Assembly: GCA_016716405.1 (NCBI GenBank)
Contig: JADJWK010000001.1
Location: 124,001-188,000 of the forward strand
DNA: 64,000 nt
From: Candidatus Melainabacteria bacterium
GTDB taxonomy: Bacteria; Cyanobacteriota; Vampirovibrionia; Obscuribacterales; Obscuribacteraceae
Direction of reading: 5' to 3'
This document shows positions 52,439-59,649 of this stretch, in pieces. Each line of letters starts with the position of its first letter. Within the stretch, counting starts at the first letter, position 1. The notes beneath the pieces were generated by a model that saw only the letters and a list, made by a program, of their open reading frames with translations, made no database searches and was not told the DNA's origin. Position numbers and translations under genes: made by a program.

Positions 52439-53026
52439 TCACCGGATTCTTTCCTCGAGACTGGCAACCACGATGGACTCGCCGTCGAGATCGAGCTTGA
52501 ACTCGACAGGCGGTCTGGGCGCCCACCCGCAGAGGATCTGCCCGTTCCGGGCCAGATCGAAAATACTCCAGCATTTAGGACATTTGAGCACCGGGTTGTC
52601 CACTGCAAAACCGCAACAGCAGAGATCCAGTCCGCTCTGAGTGTCACAGTGGCTGCATTTGCGGGGCTCGGGAATATAGTTCAGGTAACGGCAACCCTTA
52701 GGACAGACGCGGCTGTATGCGACGATTTCTTCATTTTGAAGACGAATGATGTATGCCGGTATCTCCCGAATCTCCATCTCTTCAGGATTGAACACAGCGA
52801 TCCTCATCTGAAAGACAAAGGGGATGCAGGTCCAGGGCTCCGGGAAATCGCTCTTTTCAAAAGCCTCCCTGACAGCGCTCACAGGCAGATCAGCCGGATC
52901 GAATACACCGAAAGGCTTCATCGTCGGCTTGGCAAACCTCGCCAGAGCCTCGCCGGCACATCCGAGAGTGAGCGCCAACGGAGCCGTGGTTATAAGCTTG
53001 AGGAAACTTCTCCTGGACCGCTCCAT
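52439..53026 (-). CDS. Tat-exported Rieske-like protein lacking the His ligands
   Basis: SRRSFLK is a perfect twin-arginine motif (residues 4-10) followed by a hydrophobic stretch, so the folded protein should be exported with a cofactor. The fold resembles Rieske proteins: VCPKGCRY (108-112), then CPKCWSIFDLARNGQILCGWAPRPP (149-173), like CPCHGSxFxxxGxxxxGPAPxPL. The usual CxH...CxxH ligands are not there: positions that would be His are Lys and Cys152. Extra Cys occur at 124, 127 and 136-138. A different metal site (four-Cys cluster or zinc) is likely. It lies 44 bases after the DUF1223 gene on the same strand. Confidence 0.7.
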   Translation of the reverse strand: MERSRRSFLKLITTAPLALTLGCAGEALARFAKPTMKPFGVFDPADLPVSAVREAFEKSDFPEPWTCIPFVFQMRIAVFNPEEMEIREIPAYIIRLQNEEIVAYSRVCPKGCRYLNYIPEPRKCSHCDTQSGLDLCCCGFAVDNPVLKCPKCWSIFDLARNGQILCGWAPRPPVEFKLDLDGESIVVASLEERIR

Positions 53027-53070
53027 ACAGGCGCACCCCTCGTGCTATTTCTCCATCATAGCTCATAGAG

Positions 53071-53868
53071 CTACCTGGCTGAGACCGGAACGGTTCCGGC
53101 TCCGGTAATCTCTTTGCTCTTACGATCCTGAATAAAACCCACAGCGTGCATGTCGGCAGGCTTCCAGCTCGGATCCAGCCGGAAGCTCAAAACCACCCGG
53201 TCGCCGGGGTTCTCGATCTGGCGCATGACTCGCACCACGGCGTGGTGTCTGAGACGGCGACCGCTGTTCTCACCGGAGCGCACAGGAACACTGAGATTGT
53301 CCTGGGTGAGGCAGACAATCAGATTCTGGCCCGTGCCCGGAGCCGCCACAGCGGACCTCGAAACTCTTACCTCTATTGAATCCTTGTCTGTCACTGCCCT
53401 GACAGAAAGTCTCTCCTTTTTTGCTCTCAGCCTCGCTGCAATAGCCTCCCGGGCAGCGCTCTCGCTGGCTCCGTTAAAACCTCGCACCCCGTCCACTACC
53501 ATCTCCGGGGTAAAAACGCTTCGCTGCCCGAATGAGACCGCATAGTCCCGCTGTCTGTCAGTAAAGCTCTTATCCGAGAACGGATCTTGCCAGCCCAGAT
53601 AGTTCCAGTAATCGACATGCTCGCTCAGAGGAATCACCTGAACCTTTCCGCCGGCCAGAGCGGCAATCCTGCCCAACAGTCCGTCCGCCGGTGGGCAGCT
53701 GCTGCAGCCCTGGGATGTGAACAACTCCACCACCACGGGAGGCGGCGCCTCCCCAGGAAGTGCGGAAGCCTGGCTCAAGAGTAGGGACAAAAGCAAGAGT
53801 GAGGACCCAAGCAAGAGTGAGGACGAAAGCAAGAGCGCGGACTTGAAGCCAGGAAAGTTCTTTTGCAT
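53071..53868 (-). CDS. DUF1223 thioredoxin-like exported protein
   Basis: A long signal peptide (SALLLSSSLLLGSSLLLLSL, enlarged by an 18-base tandem repeat at about 53778-53840) precedes VVVELFTSQGCSSCPPADGLL, a CxxC thioredoxin-like site. HVDYWNYLGWQDPFSD and FTPEMVVDGVRGFNG are typical of DUF1223. The biochemical role of the family is unknown, and a periplasmic thiol-redox function is likely. It is transcribed away from the MsrB-MsrA lipoprotein and ahead of the Rieske-like protein, so all three may belong to extracytoplasmic redox defence. Confidence 0.82.
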   Translation of the reverse strand: MQKNFPGFKSALLLSSSLLLGSSLLLLSLLLSQASALPGEAPPPVVVELFTSQGCSSCPPADGLLGRIAALAGGKVQVIPLSEHVDYWNYLGWQDPFSDKSFTDRQRDYAVSFGQRSVFTPEMVVDGVRGFNGASESAAREAIAARLRAKKERLSVRAVTDKDSIEVRVSRSAVAAPGTGQNLIVCLTQDNLSVPVRSGENSGRRLRHHAVVRVMRQIENPGDRVVLSFRLDPSWKPADMHAVGFIQDRKSKEITGAGTVPVSAR

Positions 53869-53984
53869 ACAGAGTGTAAAACGCCGTCACCCGCCAAAAT
53901 ATTCCCCGGGGAAAAATGCGAAAATAGCGGGAATAATCTCGCGACCCGCAGGGTTTCATTCCTTAGATAGCTGAGGGCGAATGC

Positions 53985-55067
53985 ATGAGCAAAAGCAAAT
54001 CCTTGTTGGCGGGTCTGATTGCCTTTTCGATGCTGTCCGGCTGCTCCGCCGGCGCACAGAGCACCAGCAAATCATCCAAATCAGAGGGAAAAAGCATGAC
54101 AGGCGACTGGAAAAAGATAAGCGAAGCAGAATGGCAGAAGCGCCTTACACCCCAGCAATACGAGGTCACTCGCAAAAAAGGCACCGAGCGAGCCTTCACT
54201 GGAAGATACTGGAACAATCACGAAAGCGGCACTTATGAATGTGTCGCTTGCGGGCAGCCTCTTTTCGAGTCGGACAACAAATACGACTCGGGAACCGGCT
54301 GGCCCAGCTTCGATCGGCCGTCAAGCGACGGCGCTGTCGCCGTGGAAGCCGACAACAGCTATGGAATGTCCCGGGACGAGGTCGTCTGCTCCCGCTGCGG
54401 CGCCCATCTGGGGCACGTCTTCAACGACGGACCGAAAACCACTGGCAAGCGCTATTGCATAAACTCGGCCTCGCTGGATTTCAAAAGAAGCGGCAACAGC
54501 AAGAAGGAGACGAAGACCGACTCCAAGAATGACGACAAACCTGCTCAGAAGTCCTTTTACACCAAGACCGACGACGACCAGGAGCGCGCCTCGGGCAAAG
54601 ACGTGGCTTATTTTGCCGCCGGCTGCTTCTGGGGCGTGGAAGACGCCTTCAAAGAAGTGCCCGGAGTGCTTGACACCACTGTCGGTTATACCGGCGGTAT
54701 CACCGCGAATCCGACATACAAAGAAGTCTGCGGTCATGGCACCAGGCATGCCGAGGCGGTGAGGATAGTATTCGATCCGGAGAAGGTCTCCTATGACGCT
54801 CTGGTCCAGTATTTCTTCAAGATACACGACCCCACCACCCTCAACCGCCAGGGTCCCGATGTCGGCGACCAGTACCGCTCCGCCATCTTCTTCGAAAGCG
54901 CCGCCGAGAAGAGCAAAGCGGAAGCATTGATTGCCGAGCATCAGAAGAAGGAGAAAGGAAAGATCGTCACCTCCCTGGAAAAGCTCGACAAATTCTACAC
55001 AGCCGAAGAATACCACCAGGACTATTTTGCCAAGCACGGCGGCAAGAGCTGCCATGTAAGGCTGTGA
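53985..55067 (+). CDS. msrBA: Lipoprotein MsrB-MsrA fusion (peptide methionine sulfoxide reductase)
   Basis: A lipobox LSGC (Cys20) indicates a membrane-anchored lipoprotein. The MsrB domain (about 40-165) has the zinc Cys pairs C86/C89 and C135/C138 and the catalytic Cys158 in RYCINSASLDF; it reduces the R-sulfoxide. The MsrA domain (about 205-355) has GCFWG (Cys214), GYTGG and YHQDYF; it reduces the S-sulfoxide. The order B-A is the reverse of the A-B order seen in PilB-type fusions. It is followed 16 bases later by an ECF sigma factor gene on the same strand and is divergent from DUF1223. Confidence 0.93.
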   Translation: MSKSKSLLAGLIAFSMLSGCSAGAQSTSKSSKSEGKSMTGDWKKISEAEWQKRLTPQQYEVTRKKGTERAFTGRYWNNHESGTYECVACGQPLFESDNKYDSGTGWPSFDRPSSDGAVAVEADNSYGMSRDEVVCSRCGAHLGHVFNDGPKTTGKRYCINSASLDFKRSGNSKKETKTDSKNDDKPAQKSFYTKTDDDQERASGKDVAYFAAGCFWGVEDAFKEVPGVLDTTVGYTGGITANPTYKEVCGHGTRHAEAVRIVFDPEKVSYDALVQYFFKIHDPTTLNRQGPDVGDQYRSAIFFESAAEKSKAEALIAEHQKKEKGKIVTSLEKLDKFYTAEEYHQDYFAKHGGKSCHVRL

Positions 55068-55083
55068 GGCTTTCCGAATTGAG

Positions 55084-55716
55084 ATGTTTGCCGAGAAGAG
55101 GAAGAAGAGAATCGTAGAGGACTGGGTGAGAGCCTACTCCCGCGAGCTTTTCAATTTCGCTCAATTGCGCCTGGCCAGCCGCGAAGAAGCAGAAGATGCT
55201 CTGCAAACGACCTTCACCAGGGCCTTCCGGTATATCGATACATTTCGCGCGGGCACAAACGAGCGTGCCTGGCTCTATACCATCCTGAACAACACCATCA
55301 AAGATCAGCAGAGGAAATCGGCACGTCAACCGCTGATGGTGCCCATAGACGATCCGGATCAAGAGCTGGGCAGCGTTATTGCCGACCCGGATGCGGATCC
55401 GGAGACAATCGTAGGCAAAGAGATGGATCTCAGCCTGCTTTCAGGAGCCATCGCCAATCTGCCGGAGGAGTTCGCGGTGCCTTTCCTGATGCGCGAAGCA
55501 AGCGACATGAAATACTCCGAGATTGCAGAAACCCTCGGTGTCCCCATGGGAACGGTAATGTCCAGACTGCACCGGGCACGCAAGACCCTTATCGAGATTC
55601 TATCCACGAGCAAGCCCGGGCCGAAGCCATCGGAGCCCAACCAAGAGTCCGATCGAGAATCAGAGAGCCTCATCGATGGCACCAGCCATCCGGGAGGTGA
55701 GACCCATGGACTGTGA
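55084..55716 (+). CDS. ECF-type RNA polymerase sigma factor
   Basis: The sigma-2 region is EDALQTTFTRAFRYIDTFRAGTNERAWLYTILNNTIKDQQRK, and the sigma-4 region FLMREASDMKYSEIAETLGVPMGTVMSRLHRARKTLIE contains the helix-turn-helix. It is 210 residues long, with a C-terminal low-complexity tail. It lies directly after the MsrB-MsrA gene, and its stop overlaps the anti-sigma start, so it is likely to control, or be induced with, oxidative-damage repair. An AGATG start with GAATTG upstream is weak, but translation may be coupled. Confidence 0.88.
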   Translation: MFAEKRKKRIVEDWVRAYSRELFNFAQLRLASREEAEDALQTTFTRAFRYIDTFRAGTNERAWLYTILNNTIKDQQRKSARQPLMVPIDDPDQELGSVIADPDADPETIVGKEMDLSLLSGAIANLPEEFAVPFLMREASDMKYSEIAETLGVPMGTVMSRLHRARKTLIEILSTSKPGPKPSEPNQESDRESESLIDGTSHPGGETHGL

Positions 55717-56500
55717 TAGAGCCAGACCATTGATCGGTCCGGGCGCAGACAACGAGCTTCCTGTAGCCGACTCTGCCTTGCTGGGCGAGCACCTGGAGCA
55801 CTGCCCGGACTGCCGGGCTCAGTGGGACGCCGTCCTGGAGTTGCGAAAGGGCGTCAAAGAAGTCTTGAAGAGCGCGCCACCACCAGCGGATATTGAAAGC
55901 AAGCTAATAGCCAATATGCAAAGGGAGAGCCCCGGAAGAAGATTCCGCAGGCCCGTCGCCTTGATTGCAGCAGCCGCGGTTGCCGGGCTGCTCTTTGTGC
56001 TGCCTGGAATGATGACTCCCGACACAAACACTCCGGAAATCAATCAAGCCTCGAAAGACACCGTCACCTTCGATTCGCTGATTGCGGCTACCGGGCACGG
56101 CGCCCCGCGGAGCGCCAGCAAAGAATTCGAGGTGGTCAAGCAAGTCGCCGCGGTCGACCTTCAAAAAGCCTCAATAAAAGCCGGTTTCACAGCCAATCTG
56201 GAGGCGCCGCCGTCCTACACCCTGGGCTCCATCGATCTCATCAAAGTGCAAGGCCGCCCGGCCGCTGTCCGCCTCTGCTTCATCTGCGCCGGCCATGGCG
56301 GCTGTGTCGACTGCTATCAAACAGCACCAGGCTTGCTCGCTTTCGACACATCGTCGACCAGGGAAATCTCGGGCAAGTCATTCCGGGTGGCAAAGCTCGG
56401 CAAACGCTCGGTGGTCATCGTCTCGAAAGACGGACTCGATCGAGTCTACACCAGCATGATGCCCGGCGACGACTTGCTGCGCCTGGTAGCAGGAAGTTAG
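55706..56500 (+). CDS. Anti-sigma factor with zinc-binding HxxxCxxC motif
   Basis: EHLEHCPDC (HxxxCxxC) near the N-terminus is the ZAS zinc site of redox-sensitive anti-sigma factors. One membrane segment (PVALIAAAAVAGLLFVLPGM, about residues 84-104) anchors the protein, and an external C-terminal domain of about 160 residues has CFICAGHGGCVDCYQ. The Cys pairs in the external part could sense redox state or metal. ATG 55706 (GGAGGTGA upstream) overlaps the sigma factor stop. It would release its sigma partner on oxidative stress, by analogy with RsrA/ZAS proteins. Confidence 0.85.
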   Translation: MDCDRARPLIGPGADNELPVADSALLGEHLEHCPDCRAQWDAVLELRKGVKEVLKSAPPPADIESKLIANMQRESPGRRFRRPVALIAAAAVAGLLFVLPGMMTPDTNTPEINQASKDTVTFDSLIAATGHGAPRSASKEFEVVKQVAAVDLQKASIKAGFTANLEAPPSYTLGSIDLIKVQGRPAAVRLCFICAGHGGCVDCYQTAPGLLAFDTSSTREISGKSFRVAKLGKRSVVIVSKDGLDRVYTSMMPGDDLLRLVAGS

Positions 56501-56572
56501 CGCTGCTGCCTGCCGCCCGTCCCCTCCGGCTTCAGTCATTTTGTTTTCTCAAACTCTATCAAAACGCCTGAC

Positions 56573-56624
56573 GATATAGTTTGAAGAATAAAGAACCACC
56601 GAGAATTATTCTTCAAACTATATC
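56573..56624. repeat. Perfect 19-bp inverted repeat
   Basis: GATATAGTTTGAAGAATAA (56573-56591) and its exact inverse (56606-56624) with a 14-base spacer. A shorter relative of one arm, CTCAAACTCTATC, lies just upstream. It is similar in style to the dyads at 46613 and 52283 (CAAAC-containing arms). Confidence 0.85.
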
Positions 56625-56772
56625 AACCGAATTGAGACGCTGTGAACATACCTGTACGTTCAGAGCAGGTAAGCCGTGAAGGTCAGGCGGGCCCGGTTCG
56701 AGATTTCGGACCGGCAGTTTGCCTGCCGATAGGCATTTTCAATCTACCTACTTTGAACGGACTAGTATGGGA

Positions 56773-56867
56773 GTGTCCGCGAGTTTTTATAGCATCAACG
56801 ACCTGAAAGTGTCATTTCTAGGCGTTTCTGACGTATTTTTCGCCGTTTTTTATGGCACAAACGCATT
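56773..56867. repeat. Direct-repeat region, possible transposon end
   Basis: GTTTTTATAGCATCAACG (56783-56800) and GTTTTTTATGGCACAAACG (56845-56863) are related direct repeats, and GTGTC occurs at 56773 and 56810. The second copy resembles GTTTTTGATATCTCAAACG of the two long repeat elements. It could be a decayed mobile-element end; no transposase is present. Confidence 0.4.
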
Positions 56868-56920
56868 TTTGGTCTGGGAATCGAGATGAATATCTTACTA
56901 CTCTGCTTAGTAAAACCGGA

Positions 56921-57000
56921 AAGAATCAAAAAAACAAGAATCAGAAAACAAGAATCAAAAAACAAGAATCAGAAAGAAAAAGAATCAGAAAGGCAAGAAT
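56921..57000. repeat. A-rich tandem repeat
   Basis: Five to six imperfect copies of AAGAATCA(A/G)AAAAC-like units occur without coding character. Flanking bases include an inverted repeat CAACCGGAG/CTCCGGTTG at 57005-57039. Confidence 0.7.
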
Positions 57001-57131
57001 GGAGCAACCGGAGCGCGGCGAAAGCCACGACTCCGGTTGTCCAGTCCGCTATCGGCTAGAACCGGGTCAGCTGAGACCTGTTCGGTCTGTTATCGAAAGC
57101 TCCGGAAAGACCGATTACGGTCAGACCGAGA

Positions 57132-57989
57132 TCAGAATGAGCGGAACGGGTTGGCCAGCTCTTTCTCGACCTCGTTATTGATCACCTGCAGGCAGGTGAC
57201 CCGGCTGAAACGCTTGTCGTCTGCCGGAACGATGAACCAGGGAGCATACTCGGAGCCGGTCCAGTAGAAGAGCTGGTTGCCCCATTTCGTATAGCCGTCC
57301 CAGTTCTCCCGGGCGACCTCGTCCGATTCCTGATACTTCCAGGGCTTCTCCTCCTGCCGGGCAGCAAAACGGAGAGCCTGCTCCTCTTTGGTGATATCGA
57401 GCCAGATCTTGACCAGGACCACGCGGCTGCGGCGAAGCAACCATTCCATGGTGCGGATCTCGGGATAGGCGTTGCGTACGTGGGTAACGGAGCCCAGTTT
57501 CATGACCGGCACCACAAGCGCTTCCTCAGCCCAGCAGCGATCGAAGATTCGCACTTCACCGAAACCGGGCATCCTGTCGCGCTCGAAGAAACGAAGCATG
57601 AAGAACTGATTTGCCTCCTCGTCGTTGGGCTGACCGACCGGAACCACAGTGATTATCCGCCAGTCGTCCACCGCCTCGACGATGCGCTTGCTGGCACCGG
57701 ACTTGCCGGCCCCGTCACGCCCCTGGAAAGCGACCACCAGAGACATCTTCGCGTCCTTGAGCCTGCGAACGTTGAGGGTGAGACGGCGCTCTTCCTCGGT
57801 CATCCGCTTCTTGTACTTCTTGCTTGAAATCTCGTGGTCGTGCCCGACCAGACCCAGATAATCGGGAACACGCGCCCCCCTGACCCATGGCTGGTTCAAA
57901 GGGGAAAAACAACGAGCGACCTTGATGACGCCCGAATCTTGCAACTCGTAGTCGGTGCAGAGACCGACCGGAGTGGGTTTCTTAGCCAT
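57132..57989 (-). CDS. Polyphosphate kinase 2 (PPK2) family enzyme
   Basis: GRDGAGKSG (Walker A, 90-98), FDRCWAEEALV (149-159, matching FDRSWYNRAGVE) and KIWLDITKEEQALRFAARQEEKPWKYQESDEVARENWDGY, the lid region of PPK2, are present. It transfers phosphate between polyphosphate and nucleoside phosphates. The sub-class (AMP, ADP or GDP user) cannot be read with certainty. The unusual Ala-to-Gly in GRDxAGK and the Cys in FDRCW set it slightly apart from well-known members. It is a single gene with long non-coding flanks. It fits an organism that stores polyphosphate. Confidence 0.9.
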   Translation of the reverse strand: MAKKPTPVGLCTDYELQDSGVIKVARCFSPLNQPWVRGARVPDYLGLVGHDHEISSKKYKKRMTEEERRLTLNVRRLKDAKMSLVVAFQGRDGAGKSGASKRIVEAVDDWRIITVVPVGQPNDEEANQFFMLRFFERDRMPGFGEVRIFDRCWAEEALVVPVMKLGSVTHVRNAYPEIRTMEWLLRRSRVVLVKIWLDITKEEQALRFAARQEEKPWKYQESDEVARENWDGYTKWGNQLFYWTGSEYAPWFIVPADDKRFSRVTCLQVINNEVEKELANPFRSF

Positions 57990-58455
57990 TGATGACTCTC
58001 CGTAGACCGTTGTCTGGTCGCAAATAGAGAATTTTGCTCGGTTGCCAGGCTCATTCCATCTCGATACTTGGATATTCGGGGTCGATCATCTGTCACGAGG
58101 TGCAGGACACCGGATGATGCCTTTGAGATTTCGTGATAGATGATGGACAGAATGAGGAAAGCGAAATGAGCCTGTAACTGAATGAATCGAATTGATTTCA
58201 AAACCTTTCACAGGTGCGGAACGACCTTCAAGAGAGACAAAATTATTCTGCGATAAGGCAATGCGGCTGCCAAGCGGAGCGCCAGCAGCCAGGGCAAGAC
58301 TCCGGACGTCCTGCCAAGAGCTTCTCGATCCGGGTCGACAATAATTGACGCAAGCGCGCCAGCCGGCGCTCGATCATTGCGAGCCGTAACCATTCAGCCC
58401 CCGGAACGATGGGACTGAGGGCACAGATGTCGTATGCTCTGCACCGGTAGGAAAT
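57990..58455. other. Intergenic region
   Basis: About 470 bases between divergent genes with no supported gene; it should carry the promoter of PPK2 and of the unit starting at 58456. I saw no clear hairpin or box. Confidence 0.35.
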
Positions 58456-58743
58456 ATGTCTAGAGCCCTGATCATTACCCTGAGCCTGCTTTCGATCGCG
58501 ATGATCGCGTGCTTCGCCGTGAATGCCGACTTCAATCCGGCTCTGGCAATGGACGAATACTCGAAAAACGCCCTGCTCAAATCCCGGGACGCCCTGCTCG
58601 AGCAAAAACACTCCATCGAGGCGGCCATCGCTCGAGCAAGAGAGAAGATCGCTGCCCTCGATCAGCAAATCAAAAGGCTCGAAGCTTATCTCAGAGAAGT
58701 CGAAAGCGACTTGCGCGACGTCGAGAACGCATTGAAGGAGTAG
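58456..58743 (+). CDS. Small exported coiled-coil protein
   Basis: This 95-residue product has a signal peptide (MSRALIITLSLLSIAMIACFAVNA) and then a continuous heptad-like helix from about residue 30 (ALLKSRDALLEQKHSIEAAI...KRLEAYLREVESDLRDVENALKE). It has a lipobox-like IAC, so a lipoprotein is possible. It is followed by only three bases before the next gene, so the two are co-translated. A structural or spacer role in the envelope is likely. Confidence 0.7.
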   Translation: MSRALIITLSLLSIAMIACFAVNADFNPALAMDEYSKNALLKSRDALLEQKHSIEAAIARAREKIAALDQQIKRLEAYLREVESDLRDVENALKE

Positions 58744-58746
58744 GGC

Positions 58747-59649
58747 ATGGCGAAAGATACTTGCAAAAACCTGGCTCTGGCTCTATCTCTGCTGGTCTCG
58801 CTCGGACCGGCACAGGCTGCCGGCGACAAAACAGACAGCGTCCGGGAGCCGCTTTCGATAAACACTACCGAGCCTTACTCCGATCCGAAGACCTCGGCGG
58901 AGATAGTCGAGATCTTGAAAAAGATGACCGAGGCTATTTTCGAGCATGATCTCGACACCCTGGCCGATTATATCGATGACCACTGCACCGCGGTAAACGC
59001 TCGCACAGGCAGGGTCATTTCGGGCAAGTCCGGGGTCCTGGAGCACCTGCGAACCCGTTATTCGAGATATAGCGAAACCGGCTCGAGACCGCTTATCGGC
59101 TACGAGATCGACCATCCCTATGTCAATATCAAAGACAATCAGGCGGTGGCGACCTATGTAGCCAACGCCCGTATCGGCGGTGACCGGCCTTATACAATGA
59201 GCTCCAGGATCACCGAGATTTTCAGCCGTGAAAAAGACGGCCAGTGGAAAAGTATTCATTACCGGTGCAACTGGCAGGACAGCGGCGCTCCGAAAAAGCA
59301 AGCCTCGGAGCCTCTGCAAGATGCTCTCCAGACCCTCGATCTCATGGCTCTTTCCCTGAGCGCCGTGGAACGCGAGAATAAAGATCCCCGCCCGGACGTT
59401 CTCGCCGTTCTGGCCGGACAGCTCAAGGCTCAGCAGAGGCTGCTTGCCAGAGATCTGCATAATGCCGCTCCGGAATCGGTGCAAGAATCAGCGGCGGATA
59501 TCGCCATCTTGATCGGCGAGCTCGAGAAAACCGCCTCGAGCAAGACCCTTGCTCCCGACCAGGTGCGAGGGCTCACAGCCAAGATCCGCGCTGCTCTCGA
59601 TGGAATCGCCGACAATTGCAAGGCTGCGACGAGATCCGCGGGCCACTAG
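58747..59649 (+). CDS. Exported SnoaL-like/NTF2-fold protein
   Basis: A signal peptide (KNLALALSLLVSLGPAQA) precedes an NTF2-like domain (about 45-170): SAEIVEILKKMTEAIFEHDLDTLADYIDDHCTAVNARTGRVISGKSGVLEHL...DNQAVATYVANARIGG...GQWKSIHYRCNW, the DUF4440/SnoaL pattern. A C-terminal helical part of about 120 residues follows. The catalytic role is unknown. It is in an operon with the coiled-coil protein upstream and the large membrane protein downstream, whose start lies inside the end of this gene. Confidence 0.7.
   Translation: MAKDTCKNLALALSLLVSLGPAQAAGDKTDSVREPLSINTTEPYSDPKTSAEIVEILKKMTEAIFEHDLDTLADYIDDHCTAVNARTGRVISGKSGVLEHLRTRYSRYSETGSRPLIGYEIDHPYVNIKDNQAVATYVANARIGGDRPYTMSSRITEIFSREKDGQWKSIHYRCNWQDSGAPKKQASEPLQDALQTLDLMALSLSAVERENKDPRPDVLAVLAGQLKAQQRLLARDLHNAAPESVQESAADIAILIGELEKTASSKTLAPDQVRGLTAKIRAALDGIADNCKAATRSAGH

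Noticed and set aside
56852..57181. 109-codon plus-strand frame over the A-rich repeat
   Set aside because: Translation is mostly the tandem repeat (Lys/Asn/Arg), with no start context.
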